The translations under genes and the position numbers were made by a program. Source: Lysinibacillus_B sp050613145 (lineage in GTDB: Bacteria > Bacillota > Bacilli > Bacillales_A > Planococcaceae). Taken from it: DNA of 64,000 nt. Shown piece after piece: positions 32,963 through 41,114 of the stretch. The notes beneath the pieces are model-generated. The model made no database searches, was not told the origin of the DNA, and was given only the letters and a program-made list of their open reading frames with translations. Positions within the stretch are counted from its first letter, which is position 1; every line of letters starts with the position of its first letter. Where the stretch lies: contig NZ_CP192507.1 of NCBI RefSeq assembly GCF_050613145.1, positions 1,798,001-1,862,000 on the forward strand, read 5' to 3'.

Positions 32963-34585
32963 ATGCATATGATGAATAAGCCTTTACTGTTAACGAGTTT
33001 TTTTAATCGAGCAGAACGTTATTTTGGTCATAAGAAAATTATTTCACGTACAGCTGAAAATACAATTCATGAGTTTACGTATAAAGAATATGCACAACGA
33101 ACACGTAAACTTGCTACGGCATTAGAAAAGCTAGGTATGACGAGAGGAACGAAAGTAGCGACATTTTGTTGGAATCATCATCGTCATTTAGAAGCCTATT
33201 TTGCCGTACCATGTGCTGGTGCTGTACTGCATATGGTAAATATTCGCCTATTTCCAGAGCATATTGTTTATGTTGTCAATCACGCAGAAGATGAAATTAT
33301 TTTAGTAGATGATTCGCTATTACCGTTAGTTGAAGCGGTTGCACCACATTTTAAAACAGTGAAAGCGTATGTCATTTGTGGAGATCACGTGGATTTAACG
33401 AAAACGACACTACCGAATGCTTATTCATATGAAGAAATTTTAGCGGCAGCTTCAGATGACTATGAGTTTCCGGAAGATTTAGATGAAAATGCACCAGCAG
33501 GCATGTGTTATACAAGTGCAACAACGGGTATGCCTAAAGGTGTCGTGTACACGCATCGCAGTATTGTATTACACAGCACTGTCATGGCTTTTGCGGACGG
33601 AGTGGCATTAAAAGAGCGTGATGTCGTTTTACCTGTTGTGCCAATGTTCCATGCCAATGCATGGGGACTTCCGTTTGCGTGTGTCAATTTAGGCGTTACA
33701 CAAGTATTACCAGGACCGATGTTTACACCACAGTTGATTTTAGATTTATTTGAGCAATATAAAGTAACTGTATCTGCGGGTGTACCGACTATTTGGTTAG
33801 GTGTTCTGCAAGAGCAGCAAGCAAATCCACGAGATTTGTCCCATTTGCGTTGTTTAATATGTGGCGGCTCGGCATCCCCATTAGGGCTGATTCGTGCATT
33901 TGAAGAAATGGGGATAGAATACTTCACAGGTTTTGGAATGACAGAAACATCCCCGCTTGTGAGCATGTCGGTTTTGACATCGGATATGGATGATTATAGT
34001 TTTGATGAAAAAATGAATGTTCGTCTAACACAAGGATTAACTGTGCCATTTATAGAGACAAGGATTGTCAATGAAAATGGTGACGTTCCGTGGGACGGTC
34101 AAACAATGGGCGAAATTCTTGTACGTGGTCCATGGATAGCATCTGACTACTATAAAGATGAACGAACGAAGGAAGCCTTTAAGGATGGCTGGTTGTATAC
34201 AGGAGATATTGCCGTATACACACCAGAAGGAAATATTCGCATTACCGATCGAACAAAAGATTTAATAAAATCAGGCGGTGAATGGATTTCTTCCATTGAA
34301 CTGGAAAATGCATTAATGACACATAACAAAGTATTTGAAGCAGCAGTGATTGCTATTCCGCATGAAAAATGGATTGAGCGTCCACTTGCTTGTGTTGTAC
34401 CAAAGCCAGAATTTAAAGAGGCTATTAATAAGGAAGAATTACTCGAAAGTTTAGGGGAACAATTCCCGAAGAAGTGGGTACCAGATGATATTGTCTTTTT
34501 AAATGAAATTCCGAAAACATCCGTAGGGAAGTTTTTAAAAGCAAAGCTACGTGAAGAATTAAAGGATTATACACCTCAAGCCTAA
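32963..34585 (+). CDS. Long-chain fatty-acid-CoA ligase
   Basis: 540 residues from ATG 32963 after GGGGCGATG; an upstream frame from 32918 lacks an RBS. The motifs are CYTSATTGMPKGVVYTHRS (P-loop), VVPMFHANAWGLPFACVNLG, LICGGSASP, FTGFGMTETSPLVSM, LYTGDIAVYTPEGNIRITDRTKDLIKSGGEWISSIELE and TSVGKFLKAKLR with the C-terminal Lys. The MFHANAWGLP stretch is typical of the medium/long-chain ligase branch, so the two ligases of the operon probably have different substrates. Last gene; a terminator follows eight bases after the stop. Confidence 0.9.
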   Translation: MHMMNKPLLLTSFFNRAERYFGHKKIISRTAENTIHEFTYKEYAQRTRKLATALEKLGMTRGTKVATFCWNHHRHLEAYFAVPCAGAVLHMVNIRLFPEHIVYVVNHAEDEIILVDDSLLPLVEAVAPHFKTVKAYVICGDHVDLTKTTLPNAYSYEEILAAASDDYEFPEDLDENAPAGMCYTSATTGMPKGVVYTHRSIVLHSTVMAFADGVALKERDVVLPVVPMFHANAWGLPFACVNLGVTQVLPGPMFTPQLILDLFEQYKVTVSAGVPTIWLGVLQEQQANPRDLSHLRCLICGGSASPLGLIRAFEEMGIEYFTGFGMTETSPLVSMSVLTSDMDDYSFDEKMNVRLTQGLTVPFIETRIVNENGDVPWDGQTMGEILVRGPWIASDYYKDERTKEAFKDGWLYTGDIAVYTPEGNIRITDRTKDLIKSGGEWISSIELENALMTHNKVFEAAVIAIPHEKWIERPLACVVPKPEFKEAINKEELLESLGEQFPKKWVPDDIVFLNEIPKTSVGKFLKAKLREELKDYTPQA

Positions 34586-34592
34586 ATGTAAG

Positions 34593-34625
34593 AAGCGCCC
34601 TCGTAATTAACAGGGCGCTTTTAAT
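34593..34625 (+). terminator. Terminator of the acyl-CoA operon
   Basis: AAGCGCCCT / AGGGCGCTT with a 10-base loop and TTAAT tail. Repeat copy C starts immediately after it. Confidence 0.85.
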
Positions 34626-34626
34626 G

Positions 34627-34702
34627 TGAGCAAAAAACCTTGCCGTATCCGAGCAAAACGACGGTGCATGCGGTCAAAAACATTTATTCCTTCACCAAAA
34701 TG
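34627..34702. repeat. Interspersed repeat family, copy C (short, truncated)
   Basis: Only three units remain: GAGCAAAA, CCTTGCCGTATCCGAGCAAAA-type, and GCATGCGGTCAAAAA, then CATTTATTCCTTCACCAAAA as in copy A. Both family ends are missing. 34703-34937 holds nothing else I recognise. Confidence 0.7.
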
Positions 34703-34937
34703 AACGTATATAGTATTAAAATAATAGTAAGAAATGATAGAATAAATAACGTTGAAATACATATTACGGTGAACTACCTAGCACTTAACAGAAGCTTAAA
34801 GTGGGGGCTTCTTGTGTTAAGTTTTGCTAGTATCAACTATTAGTAGTAAATTATTTTTATAGATGTGTTGATTATACAAATATCGGTAGGTAATTAGCGT
34901 GAGTTTTTAGTAGAATGGTTGATAAAAAGCGCTTGCT

Positions 34938-35073
34938 CGTTGATTAGAGCGGAGGCGACTCGACTCCTGCAGGAAAAGCACGAGCTGAAAATCCATTTAT
35001 TTCGGCAATAGCCGAAATAAATTAGTTGAAGCCGTGCCTGCGGAAAGCGAGTCAGCCGTAGCGGAAATCAACG
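34938..35073. repeat. REP-like palindromic intergenic element
   Basis: CGTTGATT..AGCGGAGGCGACTCG at the left pairs imperfectly with CGAGTCAGCCGTAGCGG..AATCAACG at the right. The centre TTTATTTCGGC AATA GCCGAAATAAA is a perfect hairpin. CTCCTGCAGGAAAAGCACG and CGTGCCTGCGG form the middle stem. From memory, elements with the GGCGACTCGACTCCTG core are scattered in many Bacillaceae and Planococcaceae genomes. No coding capacity. Confidence 0.8.
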
Positions 35074-35286
35074 TATTCTAATGTTCTATTTAACAGTAAA
35101 AGGTAAATCAACACGCGTGTTATTTTTAGTATTTGTACCCCGCATAAAGAAATATAGAGCAGATACATACTTTAATCCAGAGCTAAAAACAATAAAGTTT
35201 AAACAGACTGTATTTATCCATATATTAGAAAGGTATAGTCAGTATTAAAAATTAAATGATTACTTCACGTATAAAGGAGATTTTCG

Positions 35287-35757
35287 ATGATTTCATTAAT
35301 TGTTGCACATGATAAAAACCGAGTAATTGGGGTAAATAATAAGATGCCGTGGCATTTACCAGGTGAACTTCAATACTTTAAAGAAATGACAATGGGGAAG
35401 CCAATTATTATGGGACGTAAAACGTTTGAGTCGATTGGTCGTCCGTTACCAGGGCGTCGTAACATCGTCATTACAAGAAACCCCGCATATGAGGCGGACG
35501 GCATTGAGGTTGTCGGCAGTGTAGAAGAAGCTATTCGACTTGCGGGCGATGTAGAGGAAATTATGATTATCGGCGGGGAGCAAATTTTTAAAGAAAGCAT
35601 GTCAATAGCTGATCGATTGTATATTACAGAGATTGATTATGCATTTGAAGGAGATACGTATTTCCCTGCATATGAAGGCTGGAACAAGACAAGCTGCCAA
35701 GAGCCGATTACCACACCAGAAGGTATGACATTCCAATATTGTATTTATGAAAAGTAA
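35287..35757 (+). CDS. dfrA: Dihydrofolate reductase
   Basis: 156 residues; ATG after AAAGGAGATTTTCG. It reduces dihydrofolate with NADPH, serving the thymidylate cycle. Signatures: ISLIVAHDKNRVIGVNNKMPWHLPGEL with the catalytic acidic residue Glu27, MGRKTFESIGRPLPGRRNIVITR, IMIIGGEQIFKESM, and FEGDTYFPAYE near the end. It is the usual partner of thyA, which lies 20 kb upstream here at 14396. It stands alone, with a terminator after it. Confidence 0.96.
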   Translation: MISLIVAHDKNRVIGVNNKMPWHLPGELQYFKEMTMGKPIIMGRKTFESIGRPLPGRRNIVITRNPAYEADGIEVVGSVEEAIRLAGDVEEIMIIGGEQIFKESMSIADRLYITEIDYAFEGDTYFPAYEGWNKTSCQEPITTPEGMTFQYCIYEK

Positions 35758-35760
35758 TGA

Positions 35761-35797
35761 AAAACATGCGAAGTCCAGGTGATTTCGCATGTTTTTT
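35761..35797 (+). terminator. Terminator of dfrA
   Basis: AAAACATGCGAA / TTCGCATGTTTTTT with a 10-base loop. Confidence 0.92.
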
Positions 35798-35859
35798 ATT
35801 ATGGAAAAATTATGTAGAGAGCTTTATAGTTAAGGTAACTTAATTATTAACTAGGGGTT

Positions 35860-36309
35860 ATGAATTTGAAGAATCCATATATTGAACAAATTAATGTTTT
35901 ACAAGATCAATTGAATGTGCGATTAGCTAGTAAATATGAAAGCCGTCTTGATAATCAATTAACGGCAAAACAAGTGCTGTTATTGGAGTTGATTCGATCT
36001 AATGTATCGACTACAAAAGCGTTAGCGCAACATTTACATGTGTCGAATAGTGCCGTGAGCCAGTTGCTTAATAAGCTAGAAGAAAGAGGGTATATTTCTC
36101 GAAACATTAATCCTGACAATCGACGAGAGATTAAGTTAGAGCTTGCACAGAAAGGAGAGGCATATTTTATTTACGCAGAAAAGCTTCAGCAAGAAATGAA
36201 TGAACGTGTATACGGGAAATTATCATTAGAGGATTTACAACAACTTTTAATGATTCTTGAAAAGTTAAATACGATTGTACAGGAGGAGTATTACAATGAA
36301 GGTGATTGA
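35860..36309 (+). CDS. MarR-family transcriptional regulator
   Basis: 149 residues from ATG 35860, after CTAGGGGTT. The winged helix domain is in the middle: TAKQVLLLELIRSNVSTTKALAQHLHVSNSAVSQLLNKLEERGYISRNINPDNRREIKLELAQKGEAYF, with the typical D-x-R-x wing. The flanking helices serve dimerisation. Its last 14 bases overlap the start of the membrane protein gene, so the two are translationally coupled, and it probably controls that pair in response to a small molecule. Confidence 0.85.
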   Translation: MNLKNPYIEQINVLQDQLNVRLASKYESRLDNQLTAKQVLLLELIRSNVSTTKALAQHLHVSNSAVSQLLNKLEERGYISRNINPDNRREIKLELAQKGEAYFIYAEKLQQEMNERVYGKLSLEDLQQLLMILEKLNTIVQEEYYNEGD

Positions 36310-37330
36310 AAAAGGCAGACCGTTATGGCTTGTCATGTTGTTGCTATTATTAATAAGTAATACGATGTTATACCGAACGCAATTTGGCGCGAATATTTTG
36401 CCTGTAGAGACAAATGGTGTAGTACTTGGTTCTCTTATTGATTTCATGATTATGCTACCATTATTTGTCATGCTCATCATGCGCAAATTTTCTATTAAGA
36501 CGGCAATTGCTGTTGCAGCACTAGGTTGTATTTTGGCAAGATTGATGATTCCGAGTGCGATGCTAGAGCCGTATGTTGCGGTAACATGGGTAGGTCTATT
36601 AGCCGAAGTCGCAATCGTTACGTTTGAAATTTTGCTCATTATGACGTTTATTCGTTATATCCCAAAAATCATGGCTTTTGTGAAATCAAGTAGCATTCCA
36701 ACGGTGTTCTCTTTTCATCATGCGATAGATAAATATGTGAAGAAAAATCCGATAATCCAAATATTATGCTCAGAGTTATTGATGTTTTACTATGCGCTGT
36801 TTGCATGGAAAAAGCAAGCGCCTGAAGGGATTACACTTCACAAAAATTCAAGTTACATCGCTTTTATGGTGATGATTATTCATGCTATTATTCTCGAAAC
36901 ACTTGGATTCCATTGGTGGCTGCATGAAAAATCAATGATACTATCGATTGTCTTACTCATCATCAACATCTACTCCGTGTTTTTCTTTTTAGGCGATATG
37001 AATGCTGTACGATTAAATCCGATTCATGTGACAGACGATGCCATGTATATCTCACTCGGTTTAATGAAGCGTGCGAAAATTCGTTTTGCGGATATTGACT
37101 ATGTATGTGAGGATCGAGCAGAGCTTGAGAAGAAAGTTTCGAAGGATACATTAGCCTTTATTGCGCGGGAATTTGAAGAGGGGCAGCCACAGATGGTTTT
37201 ATATATGAAAAATCCAATCAAGGGGACATTGTTTATGGGGTTTGAGAAGGACTATTCAAAGATAGCTATTCGCTGTGATCAACCAAGCGAGTTAAAAGCA
37301 GTCATTGAGCGTGGGATGGCACATATATAG
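36296..37330 (+). CDS. Multi-pass membrane protein, MarR partner, unknown
   Basis: 344 residues; ATG 36296 follows CAGGAGGAG inside the end of the MarR gene. About eight membrane helices fill residues 10-235, with a cytoplasmic loop near 130-150 (SIPTVFSFHHAIDKYVKK). A soluble C-terminal domain of about 100 residues follows (IHVTDDAMYISLGLMKRAKIRFADIDYVCED, then FMGFEKDYSKIAIRCDQPSEL), reminiscent of PH-like bPH domains. I do not recognise a named family. Coupling to a MarR regulator suggests an inducible transport or stress role. Confidence 0.6.
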   Translation: MKVIEKGRPLWLVMLLLLLISNTMLYRTQFGANILPVETNGVVLGSLIDFMIMLPLFVMLIMRKFSIKTAIAVAALGCILARLMIPSAMLEPYVAVTWVGLLAEVAIVTFEILLIMTFIRYIPKIMAFVKSSSIPTVFSFHHAIDKYVKKNPIIQILCSELLMFYYALFAWKKQAPEGITLHKNSSYIAFMVMIIHAIILETLGFHWWLHEKSMILSIVLLIINIYSVFFFLGDMNAVRLNPIHVTDDAMYISLGLMKRAKIRFADIDYVCEDRAELEKKVSKDTLAFIAREFEEGQPQMVLYMKNPIKGTLFMGFEKDYSKIAIRCDQPSELKAVIERGMAHI

Positions 37331-37340
37331 GCGATTTAAC

Positions 37341-37375
37341 GAAAAAGCTGCTCCTTTTGAGGAACAGCTTTTTCG
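37341..37375 (+). terminator. Intrinsic terminator
   Basis: GAAAAAGCTGCTCC / GGAACAGCTTTTTC with a short loop, ending the MarR-membrane protein pair. Confidence 0.85.
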
Positions 37376-37437
37376 TTTACAAACTTGTATTTTTCCAATG
37401 AGAAGTATTGAATAGGTTAAACAAACGTCAGTTTAGC

Positions 37438-37455
37438 CTGACATCTTACTGACAT
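37438..37455 (+). promoter_or_regulatory. Direct repeat, candidate response-regulator site
   Basis: CTGACATCTTA CTGACATAACG: CTGACAT repeats with an 11-base step, one helical turn, as in tandem OmpR/PhoB-family sites. A TATACT -10-like sequence follows at 37466, 24 bases before the response-regulator start. Confidence 0.5.
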
Positions 37456-37489
37456 AACGTGATGTTATACTAGAACTGAGGTGAAATGT

Positions 37490-38167
37490 GTGACCAAAAT
37501 ATTAATTATTGAAGATGAATTCGCGATTAGCCAAGTGCTAAAAGTATATATGGTGAAAGAAGAATTTGAAGCGATTCAATGCTTTTCTGGTATGGAAGCG
37601 TTAAATATGTTCAAAAGCCATGAACCGGATTTAGTGTTACTTGATGTCATGCTTCCTGGTAAAGACGGATGGACAATTTTAAAAGAAATTCGAGCCATTA
37701 GTGAATGCCCAGTGGTGATGTTAACAGCGCTTGCGGATGTAGAATATCGCCTTGAAGGATTTGATGGTGGAGCAGATGATTATATACCGAAACCGTTTAT
37801 CGCAGATGAAGTGGTTGCACGCATAAAAGCCGTGTTAAAAAGAGCAAGTCGACCAACGAGCTCCAGGCAAAAGTATGGGTCTCTCGAAATCGATTTTAAA
37901 GGGCATCTCGTATGGCTTCATGGTGAAGAGGTAGATTTAACGCCGCGCGATTTAGCCGTCTTATTATTTTTAGCAGAGCATGCAAACCAAACGTTTACGC
38001 GCGATCAACTAATTGAGCATGTGTGGGGCTGGGACTATGAAGGAAGTGAACGGGCAGTCGATTTAGCGATTAAACGTTTGCGGAAAGCGCTACTAGATTG
38101 GCCGAGCAGTGAAGGGGAAATTCGTACACTGCGCGGGGTAGGGTATCAATTCCATGTTTTCGAATAA
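37490..38167 (+). CDS. OmpR-family response regulator
   Basis: 225 residues from GTG 37490, six bases after GAGGTG; an earlier GTG (37481) overlaps that RBS. Receiver domain with acidic pocket IIEDE, phosphorylation site Asp52 (LVLLDVMLPGKDGW), Thr in VVMLTALAD and Lys in YIPKPF. The C-terminal winged helix (about 128-222) includes VDLTPRDLAVLLFLAEHANQTFTRDQLIEHVWGWDY and TLRGVGYQF. It pairs with the sensor kinase gene, which overlaps its end by 14 bases. Tandem CTGACAT repeats upstream may be its own binding site. Confidence 0.92.
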   Translation: MTKILIIEDEFAISQVLKVYMVKEEFEAIQCFSGMEALNMFKSHEPDLVLLDVMLPGKDGWTILKEIRAISECPVVMLTALADVEYRLEGFDGGADDYIPKPFIADEVVARIKAVLKRASRPTSSRQKYGSLEIDFKGHLVWLHGEEVDLTPRDLAVLLFLAEHANQTFTRDQLIEHVWGWDYEGSERAVDLAIKRLRKALLDWPSSEGEIRTLRGVGYQFHVFE

Positions 38168-39554
38168 GAAGAAAGTCTCATTGCTCACGTACTGGACAAG
38201 AAATTATGTATTAACACTTGTTATTGGTTTGACGATTTTATTGGTTATTTCTGCACTATGGATTCGTCATACAACGACAGAGCATCGTGTAGAAATGATG
38301 GAAGTGATGGCAGATGAAGCGGTGATTCTCATTACAAATATAGCTACAGGCGTTAGTCCAGAAAAAGTCAATCCGTTTTTTGAGCGGCGTGAGCCTAATT
38401 CGGTGCGCGATATTAATCCCATTGTGTACATGACGGATACGACAGGAACAATTTTATCAACAAATCGCCCGTTTCCTTCAGCATCAACATTAAACTTTCA
38501 CGATATTATTCAGCAAAGTGGTGAAGTTCAACATATTAAAAGTGAAGATGGGAAGTATACCATTATTAAACGTAGCATAGTCATTGATGAAGAGTTGGTA
38601 GGCTATGTATTTGTGGTAGAAAAAAACAAAACTTTAACAGCAGTAAAGCAAGAGTTTGGATTTTTAGTACTTGTTATTACATGTATTGGTCTTCTTGGGT
38701 GGGGGGCAATTTACATGCTCTCTAAGCGCCTGTCAAAACCGATTATGGAAGTAGCAGCTGCTGCTAAATTAGTGGAAAGTGGACAATATACAATATCGTT
38801 ACCAATAGATGTAAAAGAACAAGAGGTAGACGAATTAGTAACCTCTTTTAAAGAGATGGTGACACGTCTTGAGCAGTTAGAAAAAACACGTACAGAGCTA
38901 TTAGCTGGTGTTACACATGAATTAAAAACGCCTGTTACATCGATCAGCGGTTTATTGCAAGCTGTCAATGACGATGTTGTAACAGGTGATGATGCAAAAG
39001 AATTCATCCAGATGGCGCTTACTGAAACGACAAAAATGAAAACAATGATTGGTGATTTACTCGCTTTTAATTCGTTTTCAGTAAATGCGGTACCTGTCGA
39101 AGTAGAGGCATTTCATGTAAATATATTAGTAGAAGAAATTATTCGAAGATGGGGCGCTACACATCCTCGCATTAAACTGTCGGTTGCAACGTTAGAAGAA
39201 GATACTCATGTCCAAGCTGATTTAGTACGAGTGCAGCAAATCTTAGTGAATTTATTGACGAATGCAGAGCAAGCAATGGACGGTAGCGGAAATATTCATG
39301 TATCATTACAGACGGACGAGCAATTTATTGTAGTGGATGTAAAAGATAATGGTTGTGGTATTTCACTAGAAGAACAACCGTTTATTTTTGAACGTTTTTA
39401 TCGCGGTGAACAAAAGAAATATAAAGTACGTGGCTTAGGTTTAGGATTGGCGTTAAGTAAGATGATGGCGCAATCGCTTGGTGGGGATTTAGTGTTAATT
39501 GCTAGTACAGAGCAAGGAACTATTTTCCGTCTAAAATTAGTGAAAGCGTCTTGA
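38154..39554 (+). CDS. Sensor histidine kinase
   Basis: 466 residues; ATG 38154 inside the end of the regulator gene with no strong RBS, so translation is coupled. Helix 1 at 18-38, an extracellular domain of about 125 residues, helix 2 at 167-188, HAMP to about 240, then HisKA with His255 (LAGVTHELKTPVTS) and the HATPase with N box LVNLLTNAEQAMD, DNGCGISLEEQPFIFERFYRGE and GLGLGLALSKMM. It phosphorylates the regulator encoded upstream. The signal is unknown. prsA follows 62 bases later, which hints at a cell-envelope or secretion-stress role. Confidence 0.9.
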   Translation: MFSNKKKVSLLTYWTRNYVLTLVIGLTILLVISALWIRHTTTEHRVEMMEVMADEAVILITNIATGVSPEKVNPFFERREPNSVRDINPIVYMTDTTGTILSTNRPFPSASTLNFHDIIQQSGEVQHIKSEDGKYTIIKRSIVIDEELVGYVFVVEKNKTLTAVKQEFGFLVLVITCIGLLGWGAIYMLSKRLSKPIMEVAAAAKLVESGQYTISLPIDVKEQEVDELVTSFKEMVTRLEQLEKTRTELLAGVTHELKTPVTSISGLLQAVNDDVVTGDDAKEFIQMALTETTKMKTMIGDLLAFNSFSVNAVPVEVEAFHVNILVEEIIRRWGATHPRIKLSVATLEEDTHVQADLVRVQQILVNLLTNAEQAMDGSGNIHVSLQTDEQFIVVDVKDNGCGISLEEQPFIFERFYRGEQKKYKVRGLGLGLALSKMMAQSLGGDLVLIASTEQGTIFRLKLVKAS

Positions 39555-39616
39555 CGTATGTTTGACACAATACTTTGTTACACTGTACAGAAGATTATTT
39601 ATTGGAGGAAATGAAA

Positions 39617-40507
39617 ATGGATCGACAAAAAGTAAAGAAAATATTAAAAATGGTAGCGGCACCAATCGCTTTATCTGCTTTCCTAGTAGGCTGCTCAGAT
39701 AATGGCGGCGATTCTCGAACAGTCGCAACGGTCAATGATGAGGTCATCACAGAAGCAGAATTAAATCGTTTATTGCAAGGTCAATACGGGCCAAGTGTGT
39801 TAGATTCCTTAATTACAAATAAAATTGTGGAGCTAGAAGCGAAAAAATCAGATATTAAAGTATCGGATGAAGAAATACAAGAAGAGTATAAAGTATATAC
39901 AGAATCATATGGTGGAGAAGATGCACTGCTTGAAGCGTTAAAAGGTTTTAATATGGATAAAGAAGATATTGAAAAAGACATTGAAATTTATTTATTAACA
40001 CTAAAAGTGATGGAAGACCAAATTGATATTAAAGAAGATGATATAAAGGCGTACTTTGAGGAAAATAAAGATGTCTTTAGTACGGAAGAGCAAGTGGAAG
40101 CAAGCCACATTTTAGTAGAAGATGAAGCGAAAGCAAAGGAAGTCATTAAGAAATTAAACGCAGGTGAGGACTTCGCGAAGCTTGCAAAAGAATATTCAAT
40201 TGATGAGTCAAATGCTGAAAATGGAGGAGCACTAGGTTTCTTTGGGCGCGGTGAAATGGTAGCAGAATTCGAAAAAGCGGCATTTGCGATAAATATTGGG
40301 GAAGTAAGTAAAGAACCAGTTAAAACAGAACATGGTTACCATATTATTAAAGTAACAGATAAAATTGAAGCGAAAGCGGCTGACTATGAGACAAGCAAGG
40401 AAGAAGCGCGTCAAATGCTGCTGGAAAGTCGTGTCAATGAACAATATGCTACATGGGTAGAAGAAAAAATGAAAGAGTACGATATCGAAAAGAAATTGTT
40501 TGAATAA
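39617..40507 (+). CDS. prsA: PrsA-type foldase lipoprotein
   Basis: 296 residues from ATG 39617, eight bases after GGAGG; an ATG two codons earlier is possible. Lipoprotein signal peptide with lipobox LVGC, so Cys26 becomes lipid-modified and the protein is anchored outside the membrane. The N-terminal SurA-like helix region is followed by a parvulin-type PpiC domain (about 158-252: EEQVEASHILVEDEAKAKEV, DEGNAENGGALGFFGRG-like segment, PVKTEHGYHIIKV). It helps secreted proteins fold by cis-trans prolyl isomerisation. It follows the two-component genes closely and may be in their regulon. Confidence 0.9.
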   Translation: MDRQKVKKILKMVAAPIALSAFLVGCSDNGGDSRTVATVNDEVITEAELNRLLQGQYGPSVLDSLITNKIVELEAKKSDIKVSDEEIQEEYKVYTESYGGEDALLEALKGFNMDKEDIEKDIEIYLLTLKVMEDQIDIKEDDIKAYFEENKDVFSTEEQVEASHILVEDEAKAKEVIKKLNAGEDFAKLAKEYSIDESNAENGGALGFFGRGEMVAEFEKAAFAINIGEVSKEPVKTEHGYHIIKVTDKIEAKAADYETSKEEARQMLLESRVNEQYATWVEEKMKEYDIEKKLFE

Positions 40508-40571
40508 TGGCTCTTTCTGCCCGAAAATATAGTTGCACTACTGTCACATATGTGATTTAATTAATATGTTA

Positions 40572-40586
40572 TGAGAAGTGTTCTCA
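40572..40586 (+). promoter_or_regulatory. Fur-box-like palindrome upstream of hmo gene
   Basis: TGAGAAGTGTTCTCA is a perfect 7-1-7 inverted repeat. It matches the TGATAATNATTATCA Fur consensus at 10 of 14 arm positions, and lies 39 bases before a heme-monooxygenase-like gene. Confidence 0.45.
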
Positions 40587-40624
40587 ATCTTGTGTTTGAT
40601 TTCCAACTAAGGAGATGTATGTAA

Positions 40625-40945
40625 ATGATTACAGTAACGAACCGTATTCAAGTAAAAAAAGGCATGGCTGAAAAAATGGCACCAATGTTTGCTAAGCCAG
40701 GTCCATTACAACAATTTGAAGGCTTCCACAAAGTAGAGGTATTAGTGTCTACACAATTTGAAGAGTACGATGAAATGAGTGTTGTCATGTACTGGGAAGA
40801 TGAAAAATCATTCGGCGTCTGGCGTGAGTCGGATGCGTTTAAAGAAGCGCATAAACGTCCATCAGGCGACGCACCAGATCCAAACTCTCCTGTCATTACA
40901 AGCCAAATCGTTATTGCTAAAGTAGCAGCTGAAATCGCGAAATAA
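40625..40945 (+). CDS. hmoA: Heme-degrading monooxygenase (HmoA/IsdG-like, ABM fold)
   Basis: 106 residues; ATG after AAGGAGATGTATGTAA. Antibiotic-biosynthesis-monooxygenase fold: ITVTNRIQVKKGMAEKMAPMF, FEGFHKVEVLVST, EYDEMSVVMYWEDEKSFGVWRESDAFKEAHK, SPVITSQIVIAKV. The W-E-D-x-x-S/A-F-x-x-W-x-x-S-x-x-F-x-x-A-H pattern with the C-terminal-half His is that of bacilliredoxin-independent HmoA/IsdG heme oxygenases, which free iron from heme. The Fur-like palindrome upstream supports iron control. Single gene with a terminator. Confidence 0.82.
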   Translation: MITVTNRIQVKKGMAEKMAPMFAKPGPLQQFEGFHKVEVLVSTQFEEYDEMSVVMYWEDEKSFGVWRESDAFKEAHKRPSGDAPDPNSPVITSQIVIAKVAAEIAK

Positions 40946-40975
40946 ATTGCTCCTGTTAATGTAGGATAAAGTGAA

Positions 40976-41013
40976 AAAGACGAACCGCAATCGCTTTGTG
41001 GTTCGTCTTTTTC
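40976..41013 (+). terminator. Intrinsic terminator
   Basis: AAAAGACGAACC / GGTTCGTCTTTTTC with a 13-base loop after the hmoA-like gene. Confidence 0.92.
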
Positions 41014-41114
41014 TTGTTTTGAGCATAAATTTAGACATGTGCATAGTGATAATTTGTGTAAAAGAGGGAGTCATGCTATGATTCTTACGCATTCTAGTAA
41101 GAGTAGGTGGATTT

